Below are positions 9,195-18,124 of a stretch of DNA of 63,117 bases, piece after piece. Location of the stretch: positions 1 to 63,117 of the forward strand of contig JAFGCO010000061.1 in assembly GCA_016932575.1 (NCBI GenBank), written 5' to 3'. This DNA is from a bacterium. Its GTDB lineage: Bacteria > Zhuqueibacterota > QNDG01 > JAFGCO01. The position numbers were made by a program, and so were the translations under genes. The notes beneath the pieces were generated by a model. That model had not been told where the DNA came from, searched no databases, and was given only the letters and a program-made list of their open reading frames with translations. Every line of letters starts with the position of its first letter. Positions within the stretch are counted from its first letter, which is position 1.

Positions 9195-11396
9195 TTGGAT
9201 TCTCCTGCATTTTCTCTTCAGGGGCTAAATAGTGAACAGCGCAAGGCAGTGACGGCGACCGAGGGTCCCGTGCTTGTTCTGGCTGGCGCGGGAAGTGGAA
9301 AGACACGGGTGCTGACCTATCGAATCGCGTATTTGATTCGGGAACTGGGTATCCCGCCTTTCGAAATACTTGCAGTCACTTTCACAAAAAAAGCCGCGAT
9401 CGAGATGCAGGAACGCATTCAGAAACTTGTCGGACAGGTACACGGTGTCTGGCTCGGCACCTTTCATTCCTCATTTGCGAAAATATTGAGACACGAAGCG
9501 CCTGCTTTTCAGTATTCACCCAATTTTGTGATTTATGACACAGACGATCAATGCCGCCTGATTAAAATGATCATGGAGGAGCTTGATATCCCTGTCAGCC
9601 GTTTTCATCCCAAGGCAATTCAGGGCGCTATCAGTCAGGCCAAAAACAGGTTGATTGCCGTGGAACAATATTTTAATCAATCAGGCAATCCATTTGAGGA
9701 TGCTGTCATACATATTTATCCGGAATATCAGAAACGATTGCGTGAGAACCATGCGTTTGATTTTGATGATTTGATTACAGTACCGATCAAGATATTCAAG
9801 CAATATCCGGACATTCTGTGCAAGTATCAGAAGCGTTTTCAATATATATTGGTGGATGAATATCAGGATACCAATAAGGCCCAGTATGAACTGATCCGAT
9901 TCCTTTCGAAAAAAAGCCGTAATCTTTGTGTTGTGGGTGACGATGATCAGTCTATTTACGGATGGCGGGGCGCTAACATAGGGAATATTCTGAATTTTGA
10001 ATCGGATTTTCCCGAAACCAGGGTATTTCGATTGGAACAAAATTATCGTTCCACCAAAAATATACTGGCAGCAGCCCATGCTGTCGTTTCAAGAAATCAG
10101 GGAAGAAAATCGAAAAAGCTCTGGTCTGAAAATCCGCAGGGTGAAAAAATCGAAATTTGGGAAGTGGATGACGAGCGGGAAGAGGCTTTCAAAGTGGTCG
10201 ATAAGATTCAGGAAGAAGTATTTAAACATAAACGGCCTTTTTGCGATTTTGCAATCCTTTATCGGACAAATGCCCAGTCACGGGCGTTGGAGGAAGGGCT
10301 TCGCCGAAGCGGTATGAGTTATATCATTGTTGGCGGTGTCCGCTTTTATGATCGTAAAGAAGTGAAGGATGTCCTGGCCTATATGAAACTTATTGTCAAT
10401 CCCCGTGATACGATAAGCCTGAAGCGAGTCATTAATTTTCCGACGCGTGGAATTGGAGATGCCTCGCTGCGAAATATTGAAATATGGGCCAGAAAAAACA
10501 ATATAAGGTTATTCGAGGCGCTGGCCCGCAGCAATGAAATTCAGGGAATATCCGGTCGGGCCAAAACCGGGATTAAACATTTCTATGATTTGATCGTCAA
10601 GTATACTTCATTAAGTGAAAAAATTTCACCTGCTGAACTGACCCATACACTCATCGAAGACAGCGGGGTACTGCGTAACTACAAAGAAGAAATGTCGCTT
10701 GATGGACAGATGCGCATTGAGAATATCAATGAGCTGTTGAAAGCTGTTCAGGATTATACTGAAGAGACAGAAAATCCGACAATTTCCGGATTTTTAGAGG
10801 AGGTTTCTCTGGTCAATGATGTGGATCAGTGGAATGACAAGAGTAATGCGATTACTTTGATGACACTCCATTCAGCCAAGGGCCTGGAATTTCCAGTGGT
10901 TTTTATTACAGGCTTGGAAGAAAACTTATTTCCTCTTTCAAGATCAATTGAAAAGACGGAAGATCTGGAAGAAGAACGCCGGCTGTTTTATGTGGGATTA
11001 ACCCGTGCAAAAGAAAAGGTAATTCTTCTGGGAGCCCAAAATCGGCGGCTTTATAACAATCATGAAGCAAGGCTTCCGTCGCGATTTTTAGATGAACTGG
11101 ATCAGAATACCTGTAATTTTTTTTCCACACATTCGATACGCTCAACAGGAGATTTGCTTAAAAGGGATCAGCAGTATATTGAAGACGGTATTATGCCCGA
11201 TTATGAGTCTTTTTCGCAAGAGGTCGGTTCAGAGCGTTTGCTGGCCGGACAGTGGGTTATGCATGATATGTTCGGAAAAGGACAGATTCTGAATGTCCAT
11301 GGGCATGGATCTAAAGAAATGGTTACTGTAAAGTTTAAAAACGGTGTTCAGAAAAAATTAATCGTTAAATATGCAAAATTTAAACTGATTGTTTAA
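9195..11396 (+). CDS. pcrA: ATP-dependent DNA helicase, UvrD/PcrA family
   Basis: This 733-residue superfamily 1A helicase has the full motif set: Q-motif LNSEQRKAV, Walker A GAGSGKTR, motif Ia AVTFTKKAA, motif II VDEYQDTN, motif III VVGDDDQSIYGWRGA, motif IV LEQNYRS, motif V TLMTLHSAKGLEF and motif VI RRLFYVGLTRAK. The C-terminal tail (VKFKNGVQKKLIVKYAKFK) is the PcrA/UvrD RNA-polymerase-interacting type. It has no nuclease domain, unlike the second UvrD-like protein at 20027. It would act in nucleotide excision and mismatch repair. The start is TTG at 9195, with AAGGG about 8 nt upstream. Confidence 0.95.
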   Translation: MDSPAFSLQGLNSEQRKAVTATEGPVLVLAGAGSGKTRVLTYRIAYLIRELGIPPFEILAVTFTKKAAIEMQERIQKLVGQVHGVWLGTFHSSFAKILRHEAPAFQYSPNFVIYDTDDQCRLIKMIMEELDIPVSRFHPKAIQGAISQAKNRLIAVEQYFNQSGNPFEDAVIHIYPEYQKRLRENHAFDFDDLITVPIKIFKQYPDILCKYQKRFQYILVDEYQDTNKAQYELIRFLSKKSRNLCVVGDDDQSIYGWRGANIGNILNFESDFPETRVFRLEQNYRSTKNILAAAHAVVSRNQGRKSKKLWSENPQGEKIEIWEVDDEREEAFKVVDKIQEEVFKHKRPFCDFAILYRTNAQSRALEEGLRRSGMSYIIVGGVRFYDRKEVKDVLAYMKLIVNPRDTISLKRVINFPTRGIGDASLRNIEIWARKNNIRLFEALARSNEIQGISGRAKTGIKHFYDLIVKYTSLSEKISPAELTHTLIEDSGVLRNYKEEMSLDGQMRIENINELLKAVQDYTEETENPTISGFLEEVSLVNDVDQWNDKSNAITLMTLHSAKGLEFPVVFITGLEENLFPLSRSIEKTEDLEEERRLFYVGLTRAKEKVILLGAQNRRLYNNHEARLPSRFLDELDQNTCNFFSTHSIRSTGDLLKRDQQYIEDGIMPDYESFSQEVGSERLLAGQWVMHDMFGKGQILNVHGHGSKEMVTVKFKNGVQKKLIVKYAKFKLIV

Positions 11397-11437
11397 ATTA
11401 AAAAAGTCTTGTGATAATGAAAAAAATTGATTATTAT

Positions 11438-11800
11438 TTATTCCACGCCACGATTGGTGAAACTTTTTATTGGATTTCTGATATCGACTTGAGTCGAATC
11501 AATATTGTTTAACCGGTTCTGTACGTCTTGAAGAAAAGCTTTCCAGCGCTTGGGTTTTTTATTGAGCGCATTAATGATTTGTGTGCATTCCAATTGGGTC
11601 AGGTCATGTTTTTGAAGTACAATCAGTGCGGAATCTTCATAGGCGGGTGACGAGGGGTTTACTCTTTCCTGAAGATACAATAAATCGATATATGCATTGA
11701 TAAATTCAGGCTTCGTTTGATAGGTTGAGGTTTTATGTTTATTATTGCAACCTCCCACTGAAATAAGAATAACCAGGATTAAAAAATTAACATTTTTCAT
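11438..11800 (-). CDS. small lipoprotein of unknown function
   Basis: This 120-residue protein has a clear lipoprotein signal peptide (hydrophobic residues 5-16, then VGGC, lipidated Cys18). The rest is a mostly helical, polar domain (AYIDLLYLQERVN..., ALNKKPKRWKAFLQDVQNRL). A good ribosome binding site (GGAGA) lies just upstream on the minus strand, which supports it as a real gene although it stands alone between plus-strand genes. Similar DUF4296-like helical lipoproteins exist in FCB bacteria, but I cannot make that assignment firmly. No function is proposed. Confidence 0.7.
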   Translation of the reverse strand: MKNVNFLILVILISVGGCNNKHKTSTYQTKPEFINAYIDLLYLQERVNPSSPAYEDSALIVLQKHDLTQLECTQIINALNKKPKRWKAFLQDVQNRLNNIDSTQVDIRNPIKSFTNRGVE

Positions 11801-11914
11801 TGCTGTCTCCGGTGGATGATTTTTATATTGTTAAGAAAATAAAAACTTGCATTAAAAGCAAGCAGGAACTATTTTACGAATGAATTTTAATAATGATCAG
11901 AAGTTGAAAGATGA

Positions 11915-12757
11915 ATGTCAATGATGGATTTATGGGTAGACTTGCACGTTCACACATATTATTCGGATGGTTTGCTGAGTCCTTCAAAAATGGTACAAAT
12001 GGCCAAGGAAACCGGATTATCTGCAGTTGGAATCTGTGATCATGATACCATAAATGGTTTGGAAGAAGCGGAAACTGCCGGACAATGTTATGGCATTGAG
12101 GTCGTGCCGGGAATAGAATTAAGCAGTCAATATAAAGGGCGCGATCTGCATATTCTCGGATATTACTTTGATTTGGAAAATTTAGACTTAATTGATTACA
12201 TAGAACGTTTTTGTGCAGAACGTTACCGTCGTGCTGCAAAAATGGTCGGTAATTTAAATCAGGGCGGTGTGCATATTCGCATGGATGATGTTGAGGATAA
12301 GGCCCAGGGCAACTCTATTGGTCGGCCTCATATTGCAGAAGTGCTTATGGAAAAAGGATACGTAGAAACTTTTCAGGAGGCATTTCATCGTTACATTGGA
12401 TATGGCGCTGACTCATATGTTGAAAAGTATAAACTACAGCCCGTTCAGGCAATTCAGCTGGTTTCCAAAGCAAAAGGGATTTCGATACTGGCGCATCCGG
12501 GCCCCGTTATCAGCGATGAAATTATTATTGATCTGGTAAAAATGGGAATCGACGGGATAGAAGTGATACATCCCAACATCAATCAGAAACGTACCCGCTA
12601 TTTAATGGATCTGGCTCAAACATACGGACTTTTAATTTCTGGCGGATCCGATTGTCATGGCGGGCGTACCGGTCAAATCTGTATGGGCAAATATAATGTG
12701 CCATATTCATTTTTGGAGTCGATCAAGGTAAAAAAATCCCGTATGGATGCGGCATGA
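11915..12757 (+). CDS. PHP-domain phosphoesterase (RNase AM / TrpH-like)
   Basis: This 280-residue PHP protein has the metal-binding motifs in order: DLHVHTYYSDG near the N-terminus, CDHDTINGLEEA, PGIELSS, GRPHIA, LAHPGP and GSDCHGG. Size and motifs match the YciV/TrpH family, which removes phosphates from 3',5'-nucleoside bisphosphates and trims RNA 5' ends. The start could be 11915 or the ATG six bases later. It overlaps radC by 4 nt (ATGA) and starts a tight plus-strand run through to 15763. Exact substrate specificity is inferred from the family only. Confidence 0.88.
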   Translation: MSMMDLWVDLHVHTYYSDGLLSPSKMVQMAKETGLSAVGICDHDTINGLEEAETAGQCYGIEVVPGIELSSQYKGRDLHILGYYFDLENLDLIDYIERFCAERYRRAAKMVGNLNQGGVHIRMDDVEDKAQGNSIGRPHIAEVLMEKGYVETFQEAFHRYIGYGADSYVEKYKLQPVQAIQLVSKAKGISILAHPGPVISDEIIIDLVKMGIDGIEVIHPNINQKRTRYLMDLAQTYGLLISGGSDCHGGRTGQICMGKYNVPYSFLESIKVKKSRMDAA

Positions 12758-13473
12758 ACCAATATAATGAAAAATGGTGTGATGTGAATGTTTATCATCC
12801 AAAAATCAAGGACTGGCCCGAAGATGAACGTCCGAGAGAGAAACTCATAAAACACGGGGCCACATTTTTATCAGATGCGGAACTCGTTGCATTAATTATC
12901 GGATCGGGGTCAGACGGAGTTACAGCAGTTGATGTTGCGAAACGTCTTATTCTGGATTATCATGCGTTGGCCGGATTGGCGGAATGTAATCTGGCTGAAT
13001 TATGCCGGATGAAAGGTATAGGATCGGCCCGTGGCGCCCGTTTAATGGCTGCTTTTGAAATCGGAAGACGTGTCGAGTGCTGCCAATCAGCGCTTTCAGT
13101 AAAACTCAGCACACCCGGGGATGTCGCAAAGTATTATCAGCCATCTCTTCGGACTCTAAAACAGGAAATTTTCAAGGTCATTCTTTTAGACTCGGGGAAT
13201 CGGCTCATTCGCGATGTAGACATTACAAAAGGCACATTGAATGCCAGTCTTGTACATCCAAGAGAAGTGTTCAAGGCTGCTGTTGATTACCTGGCCGCTG
13301 GTGTGATTCTATTGCACAATCATCCTTCCGGAGAGGCCCAACCATCAGCACAGGATAAAGCAATGACTGAACAATTGGTTCAGGCCGGTCAGTTGATGGG
13401 TATTCCGGTGATGGATCACCTGATTATTGCGCAGAAGAATTTTTATAGTTTTGCCAATGAAGGATTAATTTAA
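12754..13473 (+). CDS. radC: RadC family JAB-domain protein
   Basis: This 239-residue protein has an N-terminal UPF0758 helix-hairpin-helix part (RPREKLIKHGATFLSDAELVALIIGSG, then MKGIGSARGARLMAA). A C-terminal JAB/MPN metalloprotease-like domain follows, with the complete JAMM motif HNHPSGEAQPSAQD. The family is near universal in bacteria, but the old link to DNA repair in E. coli was withdrawn and the role is unclear. The start overlaps the PHP gene by 4 nt, so the two are translationally coupled. Confidence 0.93.
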   Translation: MNQYNEKWCDVNVYHPKIKDWPEDERPREKLIKHGATFLSDAELVALIIGSGSDGVTAVDVAKRLILDYHALAGLAECNLAELCRMKGIGSARGARLMAAFEIGRRVECCQSALSVKLSTPGDVAKYYQPSLRTLKQEIFKVILLDSGNRLIRDVDITKGTLNASLVHPREVFKAAVDYLAAGVILLHNHPSGEAQPSAQDKAMTEQLVQAGQLMGIPVMDHLIIAQKNFYSFANEGLI

Positions 13474-13495
13474 TCGCACGATTTGGAGAATACGA

Positions 13496-13852
13496 ATGCA
13501 ATTTGATAAAGAAATTATTAATGACGTGCTTGTTGTTCGTGTTCATGAACCAAGAATTACCATGCACGAAGCACCAGATGTCAAGACTGATTTGCTGGGG
13601 ATGATGATCGAGGATGTAAACTGTATATTATTAAATCTAAAAGAAGTTCAAAAAATGGACAGTACAGGACTCGGTGCACTTTTATTTGGAATCCGTCAGG
13701 CGGAGCAGCATGATAAGGATTTTTGCGTGTGTGAACTCAATGATAAGGTCCAGTTTCTCATTCGAATAGCGCATTTGGATGATACGATTGATGTATTCGA
13801 AACCGAAAAAGACGCCATTGACGTTTTAACTGAAGAGAGGGGCGATGACTGA
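13496..13852 (+). CDS. STAS-domain anti-sigma factor antagonist-like protein
   Basis: This 118-residue protein is a single STAS domain. The key segment is MDSTGLGALL with the phosphorylatable Ser at about residue 56, preceded by the strand INCILLNL-like sequence and followed by the helix FGIRQAEQH. The family acts as an antagonist that is switched by serine phosphorylation. No matching kinase (RsbW-like) or phosphatase is encoded nearby, so its partner must be elsewhere. It overlaps the birA start by 8 nt, suggesting coupling. Confidence 0.85.
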   Translation: MQFDKEIINDVLVVRVHEPRITMHEAPDVKTDLLGMMIEDVNCILLNLKEVQKMDSTGLGALLFGIRQAEQHDKDFCVCELNDKVQFLIRIAHLDDTIDVFETEKDAIDVLTEERGDD

Positions 13853-14468
13853 AATTTTTGATGAAGCCATCCTCCTTCCCGCCTTATCCAACTGTTTGTT
13901 TGTTAAAAAATTATATGTATTTCGAGAGATTGATTCGACCAATGATTTTCTGAAAAGCCTTTGTCTTGTTCATATGCCTCCTGAAGGGACATTTGTATAT
14001 GCTGAAAAGCAGACAAAGGGACGGGGTCGATTCAGCAGGCATTGGGACTCACCTGAAGGAAAAGGGCTTTGGTTCTCATGTCTGTTCATGCCTAAAACAA
14101 GAATACTGAACGATTTGGAATGGACCCAGCTGGGAGTAAAAGCCTGTCAAAAGGCAATCGGTGATTTATATCATATACGGTTAAATATACGATGGCCCAA
14201 TGATCTTTTTTATTCGGAGAAAAAAGTGGGGGGTGTGTTAACGGAAACAGTGAGGAAAAAAAATGCCATTCGCCGTGTGGTCATGGGAATCGGAATCAAT
14301 GTGAATCAGGAAGAAAAGGATTTCGATCCCTCAATTCGCGATCATGCGATTTCATTGAAAATAGCACTCAAGCAAAAAATAGACCGGCTTCGCTTACTGG
14401 TACAAATTGTTCGGCAATTGGAGAAGGATTACCTGTATCCGTGCGAACACCCGGTTAAGCCGTTTTAG
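13845..14468 (+). CDS. birA: biotin--[acetyl-CoA-carboxylase] ligase, catalytic domain only
   Basis: This 207-residue protein shows the biotin ligase core: DSTNDFLK, AEKQTKGRGRFSRHWDSPEGKGLWFS (the glycine-rich ATP/biotin loop), IRWPNDLFY and KKVGGVLTE, and GIGINVNQ. It activates biotin with ATP and attaches it to the carboxyl carrier protein. There is no N-terminal helix-turn-helix, so it is not a BirA-type repressor. The C-terminal SH3-like domain of larger ligases is also missing, making it at the short end of the family. It lies between the STAS gene and coaX. Confidence 0.9.
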   Translation: MTEIFDEAILLPALSNCLFVKKLYVFREIDSTNDFLKSLCLVHMPPEGTFVYAEKQTKGRGRFSRHWDSPEGKGLWFSCLFMPKTRILNDLEWTQLGVKACQKAIGDLYHIRLNIRWPNDLFYSEKKVGGVLTETVRKKNAIRRVVMGIGINVNQEEKDFDPSIRDHAISLKIALKQKIDRLRLLVQIVRQLEKDYLYPCEHPVKPF

Positions 14469-14499
14469 ATTGTTTACAGTTATCATTGGGGACCATGAA

Positions 14500-15276
14500 T
14501 TGTTGCTTGTCATAGATATAGGGAACACCGAAACCGTACTCGGTATTTATCATCATGAACAGCTGAAGGCAATATGGAGATTTTCAAGCCGGTCACCCCG
14601 TACTTCAGATGAGTGTTGGGTGCTCATACAGGCATGGTGCAAAAATTCGGGCATTGATTTTGCAGCTTTTTCCTGTATTATCATATCTTCGGTCGTACCT
14701 TCATTAACTGCTGTATTTAAGCAGATGGTTTCGGAATATCTTGATTTAGAACCGATTATTGTCACATCTGAAATTGATACGGGCGTAAAAATACAATATG
14801 ATATGCCGGAGCATGTTGGGTCTGACCGTATTTGCAATGCGGTCGCAGGTTCACTATTATACGGTATCCCTCTCATTGTTGTTGATCTGGGAACTGCTAC
14901 AACCTTTGATGTAGTATCTGCAGAACGTGTGTATTTGGGCGGTGTGATTGCATTGGGACTGATGGGGGCATCCAGTGAACTGCATCGGGTGGCGGCCAAA
15001 CTGCCCCGTGTTGATCTTGTCTTTCCAAAAGAAGTTGTAGGAAAAACCACTGAAAAAAGCATACAGTCCGGACTATTATGGGGAATGGTTGCACTCATCG
15101 ACGGTATGGTAACTAAAATAAAGTATGAAATGAACTGGAAACAAGCATATGTTGTGGGAACAGGTGGGTTGGCCTCGCTTATTGCAGAACATTCAAAAAC
15201 AATACAACATGTGAATCCAGTATTAACACTCGAAGGTATGAGATTGATTTATCATCGTTTGAACGAACAACAGTAG
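14500..15276 (+). CDS. coaX: type III pantothenate kinase
   Basis: The protein shows the CoaX signatures: phosphate loop DIGNTETVLGIY at the N-terminus, PEHVGSDRICNAVAG, and VDLGTATTFDVV followed by YLGGVIALG. It phosphorylates pantothenate in coenzyme A synthesis. The frame is open upstream to 14407, but the family always begins just before DIGNT. The TTG at 14500, 7 nt after GGGGA, therefore gives a 258-residue protein of the correct length. The pairing birA-coaX is widespread in bacteria (often as one operon), and here the two are 31 nt apart. Confidence 0.93.
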   Translation: MLLVIDIGNTETVLGIYHHEQLKAIWRFSSRSPRTSDECWVLIQAWCKNSGIDFAAFSCIIISSVVPSLTAVFKQMVSEYLDLEPIIVTSEIDTGVKIQYDMPEHVGSDRICNAVAGSLLYGIPLIVVDLGTATTFDVVSAERVYLGGVIALGLMGASSELHRVAAKLPRVDLVFPKEVVGKTTEKSIQSGLLWGMVALIDGMVTKIKYEMNWKQAYVVGTGGLASLIAEHSKTIQHVNPVLTLEGMRLIYHRLNEQQ

Positions 15277-15286
15277 AAAGGAGTAA

Positions 15287-15763
15287 ATGTTCATGCCGGT
15301 AATGAAAGATGTGAATGATACCATTTATAAGATTATTGGATCTTGTATGGAAGTTCACAAAACATTGGGACCGGGCTATCCTGTAGATTTGTATAAAAAG
15401 GCACTGGCAGTGGAGTTTGGAGAACGGGAACTGTCAGCCGTACAGGATGTATCGGTCGAGGTTGTTTTTAAGGAAAATTTGGTCGGTACAATCGTGATTG
15501 ATTTTATCGTGAACGAAAATGTCATTGTCGCAATGCGCTGCAAGGAGGAACTGAAGGATATTGAAATTCAACAGGTACTTCGATGTTTGCCTTTGGCAAA
15601 TGCCGCCATGGGATTACTGGTGAATTTTGGCAATATCAAGATCCAATACAAGCGCATTCTTCCCAGTCGCCAGGGTCGACTTGATGTACGCAAGGAGCCT
15701 TCAATCGGTGTGGCAGCCTACAGGGAAATTGGGAAAACACGGGAAGGCAATCCGATTATCTGA
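15287..15763 (+). CDS. GxxExxY-like protein with degenerate motifs
   Basis: This 158-residue protein matches the GxxExxY (PD-(D/E)XK-like) family in layout: IIGSCMEVHKTLGPG, then a tyrosine motif, then a strand-rich core IVIDFIVNENVIV. Key residues differ. The naming motif reads GYPVDLY, so the Glu position is Val (residue 33). The usual E-L-K of the nuclease core reads A-M-R (residues 82-84). Asp72 is kept. It is therefore probably not an active nuclease. It follows coaX by 10 nt with an AAAGGAG ribosome binding site. The role is unknown. Confidence 0.75.
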   Translation: MFMPVMKDVNDTIYKIIGSCMEVHKTLGPGYPVDLYKKALAVEFGERELSAVQDVSVEVVFKENLVGTIVIDFIVNENVIVAMRCKEELKDIEIQQVLRCLPLANAAMGLLVNFGNIKIQYKRILPSRQGRLDVRKEPSIGVAAYREIGKTREGNPII

Positions 15764-15874
15764 TTGTATTTTTTAACCTGATTTTATTTTCACAAAATCA
15801 AATTTCTCGTATAGTCAATGATTGTGTTAATGGAATCGGACAGATTTCAGAGATACGAATGCGAGGTCCGAATA

Positions 15875-16633
15875 ATGAAACACGATAGGATCAGAAAGAA
15901 AATAATATCCTTTTTATTGCTTTGGGGATTGACCTGTCTATTTTCCGGATTATATGCACAGCAATTTCCGGATGTACAAGGATATGTAAATGATTTTGCC
16001 GGTGTGATTTCTTATGCATATGAAAATAAAATACAACAACTGGCCGGTGAAGTGGAGCACAAAACCGGCGCACAGATCGCTGTGGTTACTGTGAATGATA
16101 TGAATGGGATGAATGAAAATGAATATGCATCCCGGTTGTTTAAACAATGGGGCATTGGACATCGGAAACGCAATGACGGACTGTTAATTTTAATCGCTGT
16201 TCAGGAGAGGCGCGTTAAAATCGAAACAGGATACGATATTGAACCGATAATTCCGGATGGAAAGGCAGGAGAAATTTTAGACAGGCATGTTGTTCCTTTC
16301 CTGGCGCAAAATAATTACGAACAGGGGTGTTACCAGGGTGTGCTGGCTGTCTCAGATATCATTGCCAGAGAAGCAGGTGTACAGATAACCGGGACGACTA
16401 CGCGTCCGGTAGTCAGAAACACCCGCAGTCGCGGAACAGGAGGCTGTTTCTCTGTCATTATCATTTTGTTGCTGATTATTTTTACACGAGGCAGGATTAT
16501 TCCCTGGTTGTTCCTCTTGTCATTTGGTGGGGGCAGAGGTGGTGGATTTTCCGGCGGGAGTAACTTTGGAGGAGGATTCGGAGGATTTGGGGGTGGGATG
16601 AGTGGAGGAGGTGGTGCTTCAAGAGGTTTTTAA
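15875..16633 (+). CDS. TPM-domain (YgcG-like) protein with Gly-rich tail
   Basis: The chosen ATG at 15875 (GAGGT upstream) gives 252 residues. A signal peptide (hydrophobic about 10-27) is followed by a TPM_phosphatase domain (VNDFAGVISYAYENKIQQLAGEVEHKTGAQIAVV..., RNDGLLILIAVQERRVKIETGYDIE, IIPDGKAGEILDRHVVPFL). One TM segment comes next (VIIILLLIIFTRG, then PWLFLLSF), and then a glycine-rich tail of about 35 residues. This is the standard layout of TPM proteins, which very often sit beside lemA. Here a nucleotidyltransferase gene lies between them. The domain is extracytoplasmic; its biochemical role is unsettled. Confidence 0.88.
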   Translation: MKHDRIRKKIISFLLLWGLTCLFSGLYAQQFPDVQGYVNDFAGVISYAYENKIQQLAGEVEHKTGAQIAVVTVNDMNGMNENEYASRLFKQWGIGHRKRNDGLLILIAVQERRVKIETGYDIEPIIPDGKAGEILDRHVVPFLAQNNYEQGCYQGVLAVSDIIAREAGVQITGTTTRPVVRNTRSRGTGGCFSVIIILLLIIFTRGRIIPWLFLLSFGGGRGGGFSGGSNFGGGFGGFGGGMSGGGGASRGF

Positions 16634-16652
16634 CCGGTATGGAGGTTTGATG

Positions 16653-17375
16653 ATGGATCACAATGAAAAATTGAACCATTTATGCATGCAATTTTCCAGT
16701 GATATTCACATGATTTTTAATGATGTTCTTTCTATCATTCTTTTCGGCAGCGCTGTGACTGCAGAATACAATCCGAAAAAGTCTGATTTGAATTTTTTGG
16801 TTGTTCTGGGAGAATCGGATATCCGGCGGCTGAATAATGTTCAGAAATTTGTCAAGGATTGGCAGAAAGAAAAGATCAGTCTTCCGCTTTTTCTGACAAA
16901 ATCTTACATTAAAAGTTCCCTGGACAGTTTTCCCATTGAATTTCTTAATATGCAGTCAGCATATCGGCTGATTGACGGAGAAGATGTGCTTAAAGATCTG
17001 AAGATCAGCAAAAAAGATATTCGGTTGCAGTGTGAACGGGAATTAAAAGGAAAACTGCTTAAGCTCCGACAGGGATATATTCTTACAGGAGGAAAAAATA
17101 CGGCTTTAAAATCTCTGATTTCTCAGTCGATTGTCACATTTACGGCCATTTTTAAGGCGCTTCTTTATCTTCAGGAGAAAGAGATTCCCAAAAAGAAAAC
17201 AGATGTTATACTGAAGGCCTGCGATGTATTTGATGATATCGATCGAGATCTTTTTACCATGCTGCTCCTTATACATCATGATCAGGATAAAAAATCAAAA
17301 CATGAACTCGAATCGATCCTGCAACAGTATATTCAATCCATTTCCCGCTTAAGTGAGACAGTGGATAGAATGTAA
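16653..17375 (+). CDS. nucleotidyltransferase-fold protein
   Basis: This 240-residue protein has an N-terminal pol-beta-like nucleotidyltransferase signature, IILFGSAVTAEYNPKKSDLNFLVVL. The GS motif is intact, but the usual D-x-D reads D45-L-N47. The rest is helical (PLFLTKSYIKSSLDSFPIEFLNM..., KGKLLKLRQGYILTGGKN). GGAGG lies 7 nt before the ATG at 16653; an adjacent ATG at 16650 is less well spaced. The D-x-N change also occurs in relatives, so activity cannot be judged. It is inserted between the TPM and LemA genes. Confidence 0.75.
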   Translation: MDHNEKLNHLCMQFSSDIHMIFNDVLSIILFGSAVTAEYNPKKSDLNFLVVLGESDIRRLNNVQKFVKDWQKEKISLPLFLTKSYIKSSLDSFPIEFLNMQSAYRLIDGEDVLKDLKISKKDIRLQCERELKGKLLKLRQGYILTGGKNTALKSLISQSIVTFTAIFKALLYLQEKEIPKKKTDVILKACDVFDDIDRDLFTMLLLIHHDQDKKSKHELESILQQYIQSISRLSETVDRM

Positions 17376-17488
17376 TGCCATAAAAAAAAGTCATTTGAAG
17401 GATATGTATTAAAATGGATCAACACATTATTTATTATAATTGAATCAAATTAAAAACATAGAAATATTACAGATAACAGGAGGAAAGT

Positions 17489-18094
17489 ATGAGCAAAGCA
17501 GGAAAAATAGGCTGCGTGGTGCTGGTTGTTCTGGCGCTGCTTGTGATTATTGGTGCTTTAAGAGCGATTGGGATTTATAACGGCTTTGTTCGCGGCCGGG
17601 AAGCAGTGGACAGCGCATGGGCCCAGGTAGAAAATGTCTATCAAAGGCGATACGATTTGATTCCGAATCTTGTGGAAACTGTCAAGGGATACGCTTCTCA
17701 TGAGCGTGAGACGCTTCAGGCTGTAACTGAGGCAAGAGCCAAAGTCGGCGGTGTAACGCAGCTCGATGCCAATAATCTGACTCCGGAAAATCTGGCACAA
17801 TTTCAGCAGGCTCAGGCCGGTTTAACCAGTGCGCTTCAGCGGCTGATGGTGGTCGTTGAACGGTATCCAGACCTGAAAGCCAGCGAGAATTTTATTCGTC
17901 TGCAGGATGAGCTGGCGGGTACGGAAAACCGGATTGCTGTAGAAAGACGCCGGTTCAATGAGCTGGTGCAATCTTATAATCAAAATCTACGAATTTTTCC
18001 CAATATGATTTTTGCAGGTATTTTCGGATTTACTCCCAAACCCTATTTTCAGGCTGATGAACAGGCTCAGGCTGCACCAAAAGTTGAATTCTAA
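17489..18094 (+). CDS. LemA family protein
   Basis: This 201-residue protein has one N-terminal TM segment (about 7-26). The conserved LemA sequence follows: GIYNGFVRGREAVDSAWAQVENVYQRR, YDLIPNLVETVKGYASHE, ARAKVG, LMVVVERYPDLKA, FIRLQDELAGTENRIAVERRRFNE and YNQNLRIFPN. The domain is a long helical bundle outside the cytoplasm. LemA proteins usually occur with TPM proteins, and one is encoded two genes upstream. Function is not established. A good ribosome binding site (AGGAGG) precedes it. Confidence 0.93.
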   Translation: MSKAGKIGCVVLVVLALLVIIGALRAIGIYNGFVRGREAVDSAWAQVENVYQRRYDLIPNLVETVKGYASHERETLQAVTEARAKVGGVTQLDANNLTPENLAQFQQAQAGLTSALQRLMVVVERYPDLKASENFIRLQDELAGTENRIAVERRRFNELVQSYNQNLRIFPNMIFAGIFGFTPKPYFQADEQAQAAPKVEF

Positions 18095-18124
18095 AGTTTT
18101 TTTAGTGAGTTTCGGAGTTATGGG

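Noticed and set aside
14407-14499. An in-frame extension of coaX upstream of the chosen TTG.
   Set aside because: The extension overlaps the end of birA, is not like any CoaX, and the family starts a few residues before DIGNT. The TTG at 14500 has a well placed GGGGA.
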